Shown: one piece after another, positions 46,888 to 55,634 of the stretch | How positions within the stretch are numbered: the first letter of the stretch is position 1 | Layout: each line of letters starts with the position of its first letter | From: Microvirga terricola | Lineage (GTDB): Bacteria; Pseudomonadota; Alphaproteobacteria; Rhizobiales; Beijerinckiaceae | Length of the DNA: 64,000 bases | Direction of reading: 5' to 3' | Assembly (NCBI RefSeq): GCF_011777495.1 | Contig: NZ_JAATJS010000005.1 | Coordinates: 1 to 64,000 of the forward strand | The notes under the pieces: model-generated | What the model saw: only the letters and a program-made list of their open reading frames with translations | Database searches by the model: none | What the model was told of the DNA's origin: nothing | Position numbers and translations under genes: made by a program

Positions 46888-47793
46888 ATGAATATTCTGC
46901 ATTCGCTCCGGAAATCCCTGTTCGGGAACGCCTATCTCCTGCTCATCCTCACCACCCTGTTCTGGGGCGGCAACGGGGTCGCGGGGCGCCTCGCCGTGGG
47001 CGAAATCTCTCCCATGGTGCTCGTTGCGCTCCGTTGGGTTGTCGTCGTCGCCATCACCCTGCCTCTCGTCGGCCGCCAGCTCGCCGCGGCGTGGCCGGTT
47101 CTGAAGACGAAACGCTGGATGATCGCAGCTATGGGGACGTGCGGCTTTACCGCTTTCAACGCCCTCTTCTATGGCGCGGCGCATTATACGAGCGCGGTGA
47201 ACCTCACCATTTTCCAAGGCGCGATTCCGGTCCTCGTGCTTCTCGGCGCGGTCCTGTTCTTCGGTGCGAAAGTGCGCGCCCTGCAAGTCTTGGGCATGCT
47301 GGTCACGATGATCGGCGTCGTCGTTGTGTCCTCGCGCGGCGATTGGGCTGTGCTGCGGGAGCTCGCATTGAATTTCGGCGATGTGCTGATGTTGATCGCC
47401 TGCCTGTTCTATGCCGGCTACACGCTGGGCCTGCGCCAGCGGCCGGCCGTGCCCGGCTTCGTGTTCTTCACCGCGCTCGCCTTCGTGGCGTTTCTCACCT
47501 CGCTGCCGCTCGTGGCAGTGGAAATGGCGCGCGGCGCGGCACAATGGCCGACGCCGAAGGGTTGGCTCGTGCTGCTCTACGTGGCGTTGTTGCCGTCGCT
47601 GCTGGCGCAGATCTTCTTCATTCGCGGCGTCGAGCTGATCGGCCCCGCGCGGGCGGGGCTGTTCGTCAATCTCGTGCCGGTTTTCGGCGCGCTGCTCGCA
47701 GTCATCCTGCTGGGCGAGCCCTTCGCCTCCTATCACGCCATCGGCTTGGCGATGGTGCTCGGCGGCATTTGGTTGGCGGAGAGGCGCGCTTAA
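46888..47793 (+). CDS. EamA-family DMT transporter
   Basis: A 301-residue inner-membrane protein with about ten helices in two EamA repeats (first helix about 13-33, ILTTLFWGGNGVAGRLA; second repeat from GDVLMLIACLFYAGYTLGLR). Family motifs LRWVVVVA and PVFGALLAVILLGEPF are present. A GTG at 46876 is a possible earlier start. It is divergent from the amidotransferase gene. Substrate unknown; this family exports amino acids and other small metabolites. Confidence 0.85.
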   Translation: MNILHSLRKSLFGNAYLLLILTTLFWGGNGVAGRLAVGEISPMVLVALRWVVVVAITLPLVGRQLAAAWPVLKTKRWMIAAMGTCGFTAFNALFYGAAHYTSAVNLTIFQGAIPVLVLLGAVLFFGAKVRALQVLGMLVTMIGVVVVSSRGDWAVLRELALNFGDVLMLIACLFYAGYTLGLRQRPAVPGFVFFTALAFVAFLTSLPLVAVEMARGAAQWPTPKGWLVLLYVALLPSLLAQIFFIRGVELIGPARAGLFVNLVPVFGALLAVILLGEPFASYHAIGLAMVLGGIWLAERRA

Positions 47794-47848
47794 ACTAGCC
47801 TGCCATTCCGAGTTCGCCTGTCGCGACTCGGAATGGCAATGCTTGATC

Positions 47849-49441
47849 TTAGAACCGCACCGAACGCGCGCGTTTCACCTGCGGGATCTCTTCGATCTTG
47901 CGCAGGAGCTCGTCCGTCACCGGCTGGTCGACGGAGACGAAGCAGATGGCATCACCACCCTGCCGGTCGCGGCCGAGCGCGAAGGTCGCGACGTTCACGC
48001 CTGCTTCGCCGAGCAGCGTGCCGAAGCTACCGATGAAGCCCGGCTTGTCGGCATTGCGGACATAGATCATGTTCGGCGCAAATTCCGCATCCACCATGAT
48101 GTCGCGGATTTCCGTGACGCGCGGCTTGCCGTCCTGGAACACCGTGCCGCTTGCATGGCGCGCCATGTCCTCCGCCTCGACCACGATGCGCACGAAGCTC
48201 TCGTAGTCACGCGCCGCGCTCTCGCGCTTGACCTCTTCCACCGTGATGCCGCGCTCACGCGCGATGACCGGGGCCGACACCATGTTTATGTCTTGCAGGA
48301 ACGGGCGCAGCACGCCCGTGACGGCGGCTGAGGTGAGCGCGCGGGTGTTCATTTCCGCCACATCACCTTCGTATTCGATGCGGATGCCCTTGATCGGCGC
48401 TTCCGTGAGCTGGCCGAGGAACGAGCCAAGCTTTTCGGCGAGCGCGACGAAAGGCTTCAGGCGCGGCGCTTCTTCCGCCGAGATCGAGGGGAAGTTGACC
48501 GCGTTCTGGATCGCGCCTTGCAGCAGATAATCCGACATCTGCTCGGCAACCTGAAGTGCCACGTTTTCCTGCGCCTCTGTGGTTGCCGCGCCCAGATGCG
48601 GCGTGCAGACGACGTTGGGGTGGCCGAAGAGCGGGTTCGCCGTCGCGGGCTCTTCCGTGAACACGTCGAAAGCTGCACCCGCCACATGGCCGGAATCGAG
48701 CGCCGCGCGCAACGCCACTTCATCGACGAGTCCGCCGCGGGCGCAGTTGATGATGCGCACGCCCTTCTTCGTCTTGGCGATGTTTTCCGCCGAGAGAATG
48801 TTTTTGGTCTTCTCCGTCATCGGCACATGCAGCGTGATGATGTCGGCGCGGCGCAGCAGGTCGTCGAGTTCAACCTTCTCGACGCCGAGTTCAATCGCGC
48901 GCTCCGGCGACAGGAAGGGATCGTAGGCGATGACCTTCATGCGAAGCCCGATGCCGCGCTCCGCGACGATGGAGCCGATGTTGCCGCAGCCGACGACGCC
49001 CAGCACCTTGCCGGTCAGCTCGACGCCCATGAAGCGGTTCTTCTCCCACTTGCCGGCCTGCGTCGAGGCGTCGGCCTGCGGGATCTGGCGTGCGAGCGCG
49101 AACATCATGGCGACCGCGTGCTCGGCAGTGGTGATGGAATTGCCGAAGGGCGTGTTCATGACAATGACGCCCTTCGCGGTCGCGGCGGGAATCTCGACAT
49201 TGTCGACGCCGATGCCGGCACGGCCGATGACTTTCAGCTTGGTCGCCTTTTCGAGAATCTTCGCCGTCACCTTGGTGGCGGAGCGGATGGCGAGACCGTC
49301 ATAGTCGCCGATGGCCGCAGCAAGCTTCTCTTTGTCTTTGCCGAGGTCGGGTTGGAAATCGACCTCGATGCCGCGATCCTTGAAGATCTGCACGGCGGCG
49401 GGCGAGAGGGCATCCGAGATGAGTACACGGGGTTTGAGCAT
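47849..49441 (-). CDS. serA: D-3-phosphoglycerate dehydrogenase
   Basis: A 530-residue enzyme, first step of serine synthesis. The NAD-binding motif is VVGCGNIGSIVAERG, followed by the arginine in INCARGGLVDE and the catalytic region FGHPNVVCTPHLGAATTEAQ. The long form is complete: catalytic domain, intervening ASB-like domain (GAIQNAVNFPS), and a C-terminal ACT domain (MIYVRNADKPGFIGSFGTLLGEAGVN) for serine feedback. It follows serC, with structured repeats in the gap. Confidence 0.96.
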   Translation of the reverse strand: MLKPRVLISDALSPAAVQIFKDRGIEVDFQPDLGKDKEKLAAAIGDYDGLAIRSATKVTAKILEKATKLKVIGRAGIGVDNVEIPAATAKGVIVMNTPFGNSITTAEHAVAMMFALARQIPQADASTQAGKWEKNRFMGVELTGKVLGVVGCGNIGSIVAERGIGLRMKVIAYDPFLSPERAIELGVEKVELDDLLRRADIITLHVPMTEKTKNILSAENIAKTKKGVRIINCARGGLVDEVALRAALDSGHVAGAAFDVFTEEPATANPLFGHPNVVCTPHLGAATTEAQENVALQVAEQMSDYLLQGAIQNAVNFPSISAEEAPRLKPFVALAEKLGSFLGQLTEAPIKGIRIEYEGDVAEMNTRALTSAAVTGVLRPFLQDINMVSAPVIARERGITVEEVKRESAARDYESFVRIVVEAEDMARHASGTVFQDGKPRVTEIRDIMVDAEFAPNMIYVRNADKPGFIGSFGTLLGEAGVNVATFALGRDRQGGDAICFVSVDQPVTDELLRKIEEIPQVKRARSVRF

Positions 49442-49463
49442 GGCTTTGTCCTATGGTGCTCTG

Positions 49464-49504
49464 CTCACCTCTCCCAGAGGGATCGGCTCGAAGAGCCGGG
49501 TGAG
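49464..49504. repeat. intergenic repeat with three-way-junction symmetry before serA
   Basis: CTCACC (49464-49469) pairs with GGTGAG (49499-49504). Inside lie two further hairpins, TCCC-AGA-GGGA (49472-49482) and CGGCTC-GAA-GAGCCG (49484-49498). All three stems are perfect. It lies 23 bases upstream of the serA start and would be in its leader. The sequence type resembles the dispersed repeats common in Rhizobiales genomes. Confidence 0.65.
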
Positions 49505-49548
49505 GCGAGAGGCGCAAACGTGTTGATGTGGTGAGCGTTCGGTCGGGG

Positions 49549-49624
49549 CAACCGAGGGAGGTGGCGCTGCCACCCCACCCCGCCGCCCTGACGGGCGTCG
49601 ACCCTCCCCTTCCAAGGGGAGGGT
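49549..49624. repeat. GC-rich palindromic intergenic repeat between serA and serC
   Basis: Three palindromes in tandem: GGTGGC-GCT-GCCACC (49560-49574), GCCC-TGAC-GGGC, and a perfect 24-base palindrome at 49601-49624 (arms ACCCTCCCCTT and its complement). No T-run follows on either strand. It looks like a dispersed repeat element rather than a gene. No coding sequence is seen in 49442-49632. Confidence 0.6.
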
Positions 49625-49632
49625 GAAAAACA

Positions 49633-50805
49633 TCACGCCGCTTTCGCGAGATTCGCTTTTTCCTGCGCGAAGGCCCAGTCGAGCCAGGGCGTCAGGGCTT
49701 CGAGATCGGAGGCTTCCACCGTCGCACCGCACCAGATGCGGAGGCCGGGAGGTGCATCGCGATACGCGCCGATGTCGAAGGCAACGCCTTCCTTGTCGAG
49801 CGCGGCGGTGATGCCCTTGGCGACCTGCGCCACGGCTTCCGGTCCTTTTCCGACCACTTCAGGATCGGAGACCACAAGGCACACGCTGGTGTTGGACGCG
49901 TTCTTCGCATCCTTCGCGAGGTTGGCGATCCACGGCGTCTTCGCGACCCAGTCGAGGATCACCTTGGCATTGGCATCAGCTTTGGCGAGCAGGCCCTTCA
50001 AGCCGCCGATGGACTGCGCCCATTCGAGCGCGTCGATGTAATCCTCCACGCAGAGCATGGACGGCGTGTTGATGGTCTCGCCCTCGAAGATGCCTTCGAT
50101 CAGCTTGCCGCCTTTGGTCATGCGGAAGATTTTGGGCAGCGGCCAAGCGGGCTTGTAGGTTTCCAAACGCTCGACTGCGCGGGGCGAGAGGATGAGCATG
50201 CCGTGCGCGGCTTCGCCGCCCAACACCTTCTGCCAGGAGAAGGTGACGACATCGAGCTTCGCGAAGTCGAGCTTCTGCGCGAAGGCCGCCGAGGTAGCAT
50301 CGCAGATGGTCAGACCTTCGCGGTCTGCCGCGATCCAGTTCGCATCCGGCACGCGAACGCCGGAGGTGGTGCCGTTCCAGGTGAAGACGACGTCGCGGGT
50401 CTTGGTGTCGACCTGTGTGAGATCAGGCAATTCGCCGTAAGGCGCGGTGATGACGCGGGCATCGGCCAGCTTGAGCTGCTTGACCACGTCGGTGACCCAG
50501 CCTTCACCAAAACTTTCCCAGGCCAGCATGTCGACCGGGCGCGCACCGAGCAGCGACCAGAGCGCCATTTCCACCGCGCCGGTGTCAGATGCGGGCACGA
50601 TGCCGATGCGGTAATCCGCCGGCACGTCCAGAATCTCGCGCGTCAGATCGATGGCGAGTTTCAGACGGTTCTTGCCAAGCTTCGCGCGGTGCGAGCGGCC
50701 AAGGCTGTCGGTTTTGAGATTTTGCAGAGACCATCCGGGGCGCTTCGCGCAGGGGCCGGACGAAAAGAAAGGCGCGCGCGGACGCGCGGCGGGCATATTC
50801 GTCAT
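49633..50805 (-). CDS. serC: phosphoserine aminotransferase
   Basis: A 390-residue PLP enzyme, second step of serine synthesis. The PLP lysine is K193 in [16 protein letters not shown], and FTWNGTTSG and CDATSAAF form the cofactor pocket, as in the alphaproteobacterial (archaeal-type) SerC. The open frame reaches 50979, but ATG 50805 has AAGGA at eight bases and follows the serC RNA motif exactly. Upstream of serA in the same direction, so probably serC-serA are co-regulated. Confidence 0.95.
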   Translation of the reverse strand: MTNMPAARPRAPFFSSGPCAKRPGWSLQNLKTDSLGRSHRAKLGKNRLKLAIDLTREILDVPADYRIGIVPASDTGAVEMALWSLLGARPVDMLAWESFGEGWVTDVVKQLKLADARVITAPYGELPDLTQVDTKTRDVVFTWNGTTSGVRVPDANWIAADREGLTICDATSAAFAQKLDFAKLDVVTFSWQKVLGGEAAHGMLILSPRAVERLETYKPAWPLPKIFRMTKGGKLIEGIFEGETINTPSMLCVEDYIDALEWAQSIGGLKGLLAKADANAKVILDWVAKTPWIANLAKDAKNASNTSVCLVVSDPEVVGKGPEAVAQVAKGITAALDKEGVAFDIGAYRDAPPGLRIWCGATVEASDLEALTPWLDWAFAQEKANLAKAA

Positions 50806-50807
50806 GT

Positions 50808-50853
50808 GATCCATCCTTACAGATGGGCGCCTCTCGGTGGGGAGAGGTGTCCC
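50808..50853 (-). ncRNA. serC leader RNA motif
   Basis: Just before serC the minus strand reads a CGGGACACCTCTCC arm, a loop, then GAGAGGCGCCCATCTGTAAGGA up to the ribosome-binding site; the stem CCTCTC/GAGAGG is 50830-50835 with 50842-50847, and GGG/CCC lies outside it. This matches my memory of the serC motif, a conserved leader hairpin known from alphaproteobacteria before serC. The stem and location are seen; the family name is from memory. Regulation of serC is inferred. Confidence 0.7.
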
Positions 50854-51036
50854 GCGAACCGGTATGACGGAGGAGCCCGGTTCGGTCAAGCACATTTCCG
50901 TTCCGGAACGGTGCCGGAGATTACAAAATCGTAATATGAAACGTTGCATTTGCTGCGATATAGCCAATGCGTCTGGCATAGAGTGTGCTAGGACAACTGC
51001 GACATCGAGAACTCAAGAATTCTCCAAGGAGCGAGC

Positions 51037-52296
51037 ATGCGTGTGTCCCGTCAGCTCGCCGTCATTGCAGTGCTGGGGGCAGCAGGCATTGGCGGCTGGT
51101 TTGCCTATCAGGACGGTTTCCTGGCAAATGCGCCGGAGAGCGGCGCCAAACCGACCACCCAGGCAGCCGGCCAAGGCCGCGGCCGTGGCGGACAGTCGGG
51201 CCCGGCGACCGTCGACGTCGATGCGGTCAAGACCGGGCGCATCGTCGATATCCGCGAGTCCGTCGGCACCGTGCGTGCCTATGAATCGATCACGGTGACT
51301 GCAAAGGTTGCAGGTATCATCAAGGCCATCGGCTTCGAGGAAGGCCAGCAGGTGAAGGCCGGCGACATGCTGGTCCAGCTCGACGATGCCGAGCGCCGCG
51401 CCGAAATCGAGCAGACGCTGGCCGAAACGAACCGCGCCATGGCGCTGCGCAACGAAGTTGTCATCAAGCTCGAGCGCGCCACCGCGCTCAGCCGCACCGG
51501 CGCCGGCACGGGCGCTCAGGTCGAAGACCTCACCGCCCAGGTCAAGTCGCTGGAAAGCTCCATCGCCGCCGCTCAGGCACAGCGCAAGGGCGCCGAGGCC
51601 CGTCTTGAGGACTACAGCATCCGCGCGCCCTTCGCCGGCAGGGTCGGCACCCGCTCGGTTTCGCTCGGCGCTTTCATCTCGCCCGGCACGCGCATCACCT
51701 CTCTCGACGATCTCTCCCGCGTGCGGCTCGATTTCGCCGTTCCCGAAAATCTTCTCGGTCGCCTCAAGCCGGGCCAGGCGGTCAACGCCTCCTCCCCCGC
51801 TTATCCGGGCCGCGTGTTCCGCGGCATCGTCTCGACGCTCGACACCCGCGTCGACCAGTTGACCCGCACCGTGCGCCTGACCGCCGAATTCGACAATCCC
51901 GACGAGGCGCTGAAACCTGGCATGTTCCTGTCCGTGGCGCTCGAGGTCACGACCAAGGACAACGCGGTGGTGGTGCCGGAGGAGGCCGTCGTCGCCGAAG
52001 GCCTGCGCCAAATCGTCTATCCCGTGAAGGACAACAAGGTGGAGCGGCGCGTCATCACCATTGGCCAGCGCCAAGGTGGCAAGGTCGAGGTGCTCGATGG
52101 CCTGAAGGCCGGCGAGACCATCGTCGTGCTCGGCGTCCAGCGTGTCCGCGCCGGCGCGGAGGTCGTCACCCGCCCGGTCGGGTCCGGCGCGCCAGATCAG
52201 AAGCCCTCACCTGCCGCGACGAAGGAACAGCCATCCCGCAGCTCGGTGAACATGCCGCAGCCCATCGGTAGCGCGGTGGCCGCCGAGCGGAATTGA
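51037..52296 (+). CDS. RND efflux transporter periplasmic adaptor subunit
   Basis: A 419-residue membrane-fusion protein. The N-terminal hydrophobic segment (about 6-24) anchors or exports it. The lipoyl/biotinyl-like halves (ITVTAKVAGIIKAIGFEEGQQVKAGDMLVQLDDAE, and SIRAPFAGRVGTRSVSLGAFISPG) flank a coiled-coil hairpin (about 110-185). The beta-barrel domain follows, with VPEEAVVAEG near the end. It lies 115 bases before the RND pump gene and joins it to an outer-membrane channel not in this window. Confidence 0.93.
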   Translation: MRVSRQLAVIAVLGAAGIGGWFAYQDGFLANAPESGAKPTTQAAGQGRGRGGQSGPATVDVDAVKTGRIVDIRESVGTVRAYESITVTAKVAGIIKAIGFEEGQQVKAGDMLVQLDDAERRAEIEQTLAETNRAMALRNEVVIKLERATALSRTGAGTGAQVEDLTAQVKSLESSIAAAQAQRKGAEARLEDYSIRAPFAGRVGTRSVSLGAFISPGTRITSLDDLSRVRLDFAVPENLLGRLKPGQAVNASSPAYPGRVFRGIVSTLDTRVDQLTRTVRLTAEFDNPDEALKPGMFLSVALEVTTKDNAVVVPEEAVVAEGLRQIVYPVKDNKVERRVITIGQRQGGKVEVLDGLKAGETIVVLGVQRVRAGAEVVTRPVGSGAPDQKPSPAATKEQPSRSSVNMPQPIGSAVAAERN

Positions 52297-52319
52297 GTCG
52301 GTGCCCCTTAGACACAACG

Positions 52320-52355
52320 CTCGTCCCCTCCCCCTTCGTGGAGAGGAGAGTCACG
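52320..52355. repeat. degenerate copy of the CCTCCC repeat
   Basis: In the 115-base gap between the adaptor and pump genes, CGTCCCCTCCCCCTTCGTGG followed by AGAGGAGAG resembles the arms of the palindrome at 49601, but imperfectly. No gene is seen. It may be a decayed repeat. Confidence 0.3.
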
Positions 52356-52411
52356 TGACGCTACGTTTCATAATTGCTCGCACCTTGCTCTAACCCGGAT
52401 CGAATAGAGCC

Positions 52412-55400
52412 ATGCAGGTTTCCGACATCTTCATCCGCCGCCCCGTCTTCGCCGTCGTGGTCAGCCTGCTGTTGATCGTGGGGGGCTTCTCCTCGCTGTC
52501 GAACCTGCCGGTGCGCGAATATCCGAGCGTGGACAAACCCGTCGTCTCGATTTCCACGATCTATCGCGGCGCCTCGAACGAAGTGATCGAGAGCCGCGTG
52601 ACGGAAGTTATCGAAGGCGCGGTCGCCGGCATCGAGGGCATCCGCCAGATCAACTCGCAGAGTCAGAACGAGCGTTCTTCGGTCTCGATCGAGTTCAACG
52701 TCGACCGCGATCCGGAAGCGGCAACCTCAGACGTGCGCGATGCGGTGTTCCGCATCGTGGGACGCCTGCCGGACGGCGTCGACCAGCCCGTCATCCGTAA
52801 AGTGGACGACAACGCTTCCGCCATTCTCTGGGTCAGCGTGACTTCCACCGGCCTCGATGCGCTCGAACTCAGCGACTTCCTGAAGCGTGTCTATGTGGAC
52901 CGCCTCTCGACGCTGCCGGGCGTCGCGAACGTGTATCTGGCGGGTGAGCGCCGCTACGCCATGCGCCTGTGGGTCGACCGCGCGGCGCTTGCAGCCCGTA
53001 ACCTGACGGTTCAGGACATCGAAAGCGCGATCAAGAAGCAGAATGTCGAACTGCCGGGCGGACGCATCGAATCCTCGCAGCGCGAATTCACCGTGAAGAC
53101 GGATTCGCGCCTCTCCACCCCGCGTGAATTCGAGCAGGTCATCATCTCCAACAAGAACGGCTACCTCGTGCGCCTCGGCGAAGTCGCCAAGGTCGAAGTC
53201 GGCCCGGAAGATACACGCTTCGAGTTCTACGATTCCGGCAAGACCGCGGTGGGCATCGGCATCGTGCGCCAATCGACCGCCAACACGCTCTCGGTGGCCG
53301 ACGACGTGCGCGCGGAACTCGGCAAGCTCAAGTCCTCCCTGCCGCCGGGCACATCGGCGGAGGTTTCGTACGACGAAAGCCAGTTCATTCGCGCCTCCAT
53401 CAACGGCGTGCTGCACACGCTCATCGAGGGTCTCCTCCTCGTCATCCTGGTGATCGTCCTCTTCCTGCGCGACTGGCGTTCCACCATCGTGGCGATGGTG
53501 GCGATCCCGGTTTCGATCATCGCCGCCTTCATGGTGATGAGCTTCTTCAACGCCTCCATCAACGTGCTGACGCTGCTCGCCATCGTGCTCGCCATCGGCA
53601 TCGTGGTGGACGACGCCATCGTGGAGATCGAGAACGTCCATCGCCGCATCGAAGAAGGGCAGCCTCCGCTCCTCGCCTCCTTCGACGGTGCGCGCGAAAT
53701 CGGCTTCGCGGTCATCGCGACCACGGCGACCCTCATGGCCGTGTTCGTGCCACTGGCGTTCATGACCGGCAACACCGGTAAGCTCTTCCGCGAATTCGCG
53801 ATCACGCTTGCAGCCTCCATCTTCTTCTCCGGCGTCGTGGCGCGCACGCTCACCCCGATGCTGTGCTCGAAGCTGATGGTGCCCGCCCACGGACGGATCC
53901 AGACGATGACGGAGCCGTTCTTCACTGGCATGAACAACGTCTATCGCCGCATCCTGTCGCGCGCGCTCAAAGCACCGCTCGTGATCCTGGCCGTGGGCGT
54001 TGCGGTGTCATTCACCGCCTATGGATTGTTCAAGTCGCTGCCGCAGGAATTCGCGCCGACGGAAGATCGCGGCGCCATCATCATCCAGGTCACCGGACCG
54101 GAAGGCGCGAGCCTCGACTACACCCGCGACCGCATCAAGGAGATCGAGCGTCAGCTCATTCCTTATCAGGAGAAGGGCATCGTCGCGTCGATCACCAGCC
54201 AGGTCGCGCCCGGCTTCGCGCGCCCCTCGCCGGTCAATGCGGGCTTCATCATCGTGCGCCTCGTCCCCTGGGACAAGCGCACCATGAAGCAGCAGGACCT
54301 GACGCAAGAGCTGATCTCGAAGGTCTCCAACTTCCCCGGCGCGCGCGCCTTCCCGACCAATCCGGCTTCGCTCGGCCAGCGCGGCAACTCGCAGCCGATC
54401 CAGTTCGTGCTCGGCGGTCCGGACTATGACACGCTGCGCGAATGGCGCGATATCGTGATGCAGAAGGCGCAGGAGACCGGCCTCTACATCAACATGGATT
54501 CCAACTACAAGGAATCGCAGCCCGATATCCGCGTGCGCATCGACCGCGCCCGCGCCGCCGATCTCGGCGTGTCCATCGACGATATCGGCCGCACGCTGGA
54601 ACTGGTGTTCGGTGAGACGCAGATTTCCACCTTCGTCAATCGCGGCGAGGAATACCCCGTCATCATCCGTGGCCGCCCGCAGGATCGCGCGACGCCGAAC
54701 GACCTGACCAACACCTTCATCCGGTCGGGAACGGGCGAACTGGTGCCCCTCTCCTCCTTCGTGTCGCTAACCGAATCCGCTGCGCCGCAGACCCTGAACC
54801 GCTTCGACCGCCTGCGCTCGATCACGATTCAATCGTCGTTGCGGCCGGGCGTGTCCATCGGCGAGGGTCTCGATACGCTCCAGAAGATCGTGCAGCAGAA
54901 CCTGCCGGCGGAAGCGCGCATCGGCTACACGGGCCAGTCCAAGGACTTCCGCGAAGCGTCGGGCGCGATCTATGTCACGTTCGGCATGGCGCTCCTCGTG
55001 GTGTTCCTGGTGCTCGCGGCGCAGTTCGAGAGCTGGATCAACCCGTTCATCATCATGCTCACCGTGCCGCTCGCCGTCACCGGCGGTCTTGCGGCGCTGG
55101 TCATGACGGGCCAGTCGCTCAACATCTACAGCCAGATCGGCATGATCCTGCTCATCGGCCTGATGACGAAGAACGGCATTCTGATCGTCGAATTCGCCAA
55201 CCAGCTGCGCGAACGCGGCTATGGGGTCCGCGAAGCTGTGATCGAAGCATCCGTGCTGCGCCTCCGCCCGATCCTGATGACCTCGATCGCCATGATCGGC
55301 GGCGCGATCCCCCTCGCGTGGTCGACGGGTGCGGGCGCTGAATCGCGCAGCGCCATCGGCTCGGTGATCGTCGGCGGCGTGACGCTCTCCACCCTTCTCA

Positions 55401-55567
55401 CCGTCCTCGTGGTGCCGTCGATCTACCTGCTCATCGGCGGCTACACCAAGCCCGCCACTTACGTGAGCGACCTGCTCGACGAGCTGCGCGCCAAGACAGG
55501 CCTCAAGCCGCACGGCGAGGATGTCGAGCCTCGGCGTCACACGCCGCCGCCCCATCCGGCGGAGTGA
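52412..55567 (+). CDS. RND multidrug efflux pump inner-membrane subunit (AcrB/HAE1 type)
   Basis: A 1,051-residue 12-helix pump. It starts VSDIFIRRPVFAVVVSLLLIVGG. The proton-relay aspartates are in LAIGIVVDDAIVEIENVHRR (helix 4), and the large periplasmic loops hold the QPVIRKVDDNAS and PLSSFVSLTESAAPQTLNRFDRLRSI segments. The end (LPLAW...GGVTLSTLLTVLVVPSIYLL) is typical. It pairs with the adaptor upstream; substrates cannot be told. No regulator or TolC is adjacent. Confidence 0.95.
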   Translation: MQVSDIFIRRPVFAVVVSLLLIVGGFSSLSNLPVREYPSVDKPVVSISTIYRGASNEVIESRVTEVIEGAVAGIEGIRQINSQSQNERSSVSIEFNVDRDPEAATSDVRDAVFRIVGRLPDGVDQPVIRKVDDNASAILWVSVTSTGLDALELSDFLKRVYVDRLSTLPGVANVYLAGERRYAMRLWVDRAALAARNLTVQDIESAIKKQNVELPGGRIESSQREFTVKTDSRLSTPREFEQVIISNKNGYLVRLGEVAKVEVGPEDTRFEFYDSGKTAVGIGIVRQSTANTLSVADDVRAELGKLKSSLPPGTSAEVSYDESQFIRASINGVLHTLIEGLLLVILVIVLFLRDWRSTIVAMVAIPVSIIAAFMVMSFFNASINVLTLLAIVLAIGIVVDDAIVEIENVHRRIEEGQPPLLASFDGAREIGFAVIATTATLMAVFVPLAFMTGNTGKLFREFAITLAASIFFSGVVARTLTPMLCSKLMVPAHGRIQTMTEPFFTGMNNVYRRILSRALKAPLVILAVGVAVSFTAYGLFKSLPQEFAPTEDRGAIIIQVTGPEGASLDYTRDRIKEIERQLIPYQEKGIVASITSQVAPGFARPSPVNAGFIIVRLVPWDKRTMKQQDLTQELISKVSNFPGARAFPTNPASLGQRGNSQPIQFVLGGPDYDTLREWRDIVMQKAQETGLYINMDSNYKESQPDIRVRIDRARAADLGVSIDDIGRTLELVFGETQISTFVNRGEEYPVIIRGRPQDRATPNDLTNTFIRSGTGELVPLSSFVSLTESAAPQTLNRFDRLRSITIQSSLRPGVSIGEGLDTLQKIVQQNLPAEARIGYTGQSKDFREASGAIYVTFGMALLVVFLVLAAQFESWINPFIIMLTVPLAVTGGLAALVMTGQSLNIYSQIGMILLIGLMTKNGILIVEFANQLRERGYGVREAVIEASVLRLRPILMTSIAMIGGAIPLAWSTGAGAESRSAIGSVIVGGVTLSTLLTVLVVPSIYLLIGGYTKPATYVSDLLDELRAKTGLKPHGEDVEPRRHTPPPHPAE

Positions 55568-55581
55568 TCGCTCCAAAAAAC

Positions 55582-55624
55582 AAAAAAGCCCGCCTGCATG
55601 AGAGTGCAGGCGGGCTTCTTTTTT
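55582..55624. terminator. strong bidirectional terminator after the RND pump gene
   Basis: AGCCCGCCTGCA (55587-55598) pairs with TGCAGGCGGGCT (55605-55616), 12 base pairs, with AAAAAA before and a TCTTTTTT tract after. It separates the RND operon from the convergent chemotaxis-receptor gene. Confidence 0.92.
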
Positions 55625-55634
55625 GGGTCTCAGA

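Noticed and set aside
46552-47736. Long open frame (394 codons) on the minus strand opposite the DMT transporter gene
   Set aside because: It is rich in Glu/Arg/His/Gln with no domain pattern, as produced by the reverse strand of a GC-rich membrane-protein gene. The plus-strand frame is a clear EamA transporter.
52727-53890. Long open frame (387 codons) opposite the RND pump gene
   Set aside because: His/Asp/Glu/Arg-rich shadow of a GC-rich gene; the RND pump on the plus strand is unambiguous.
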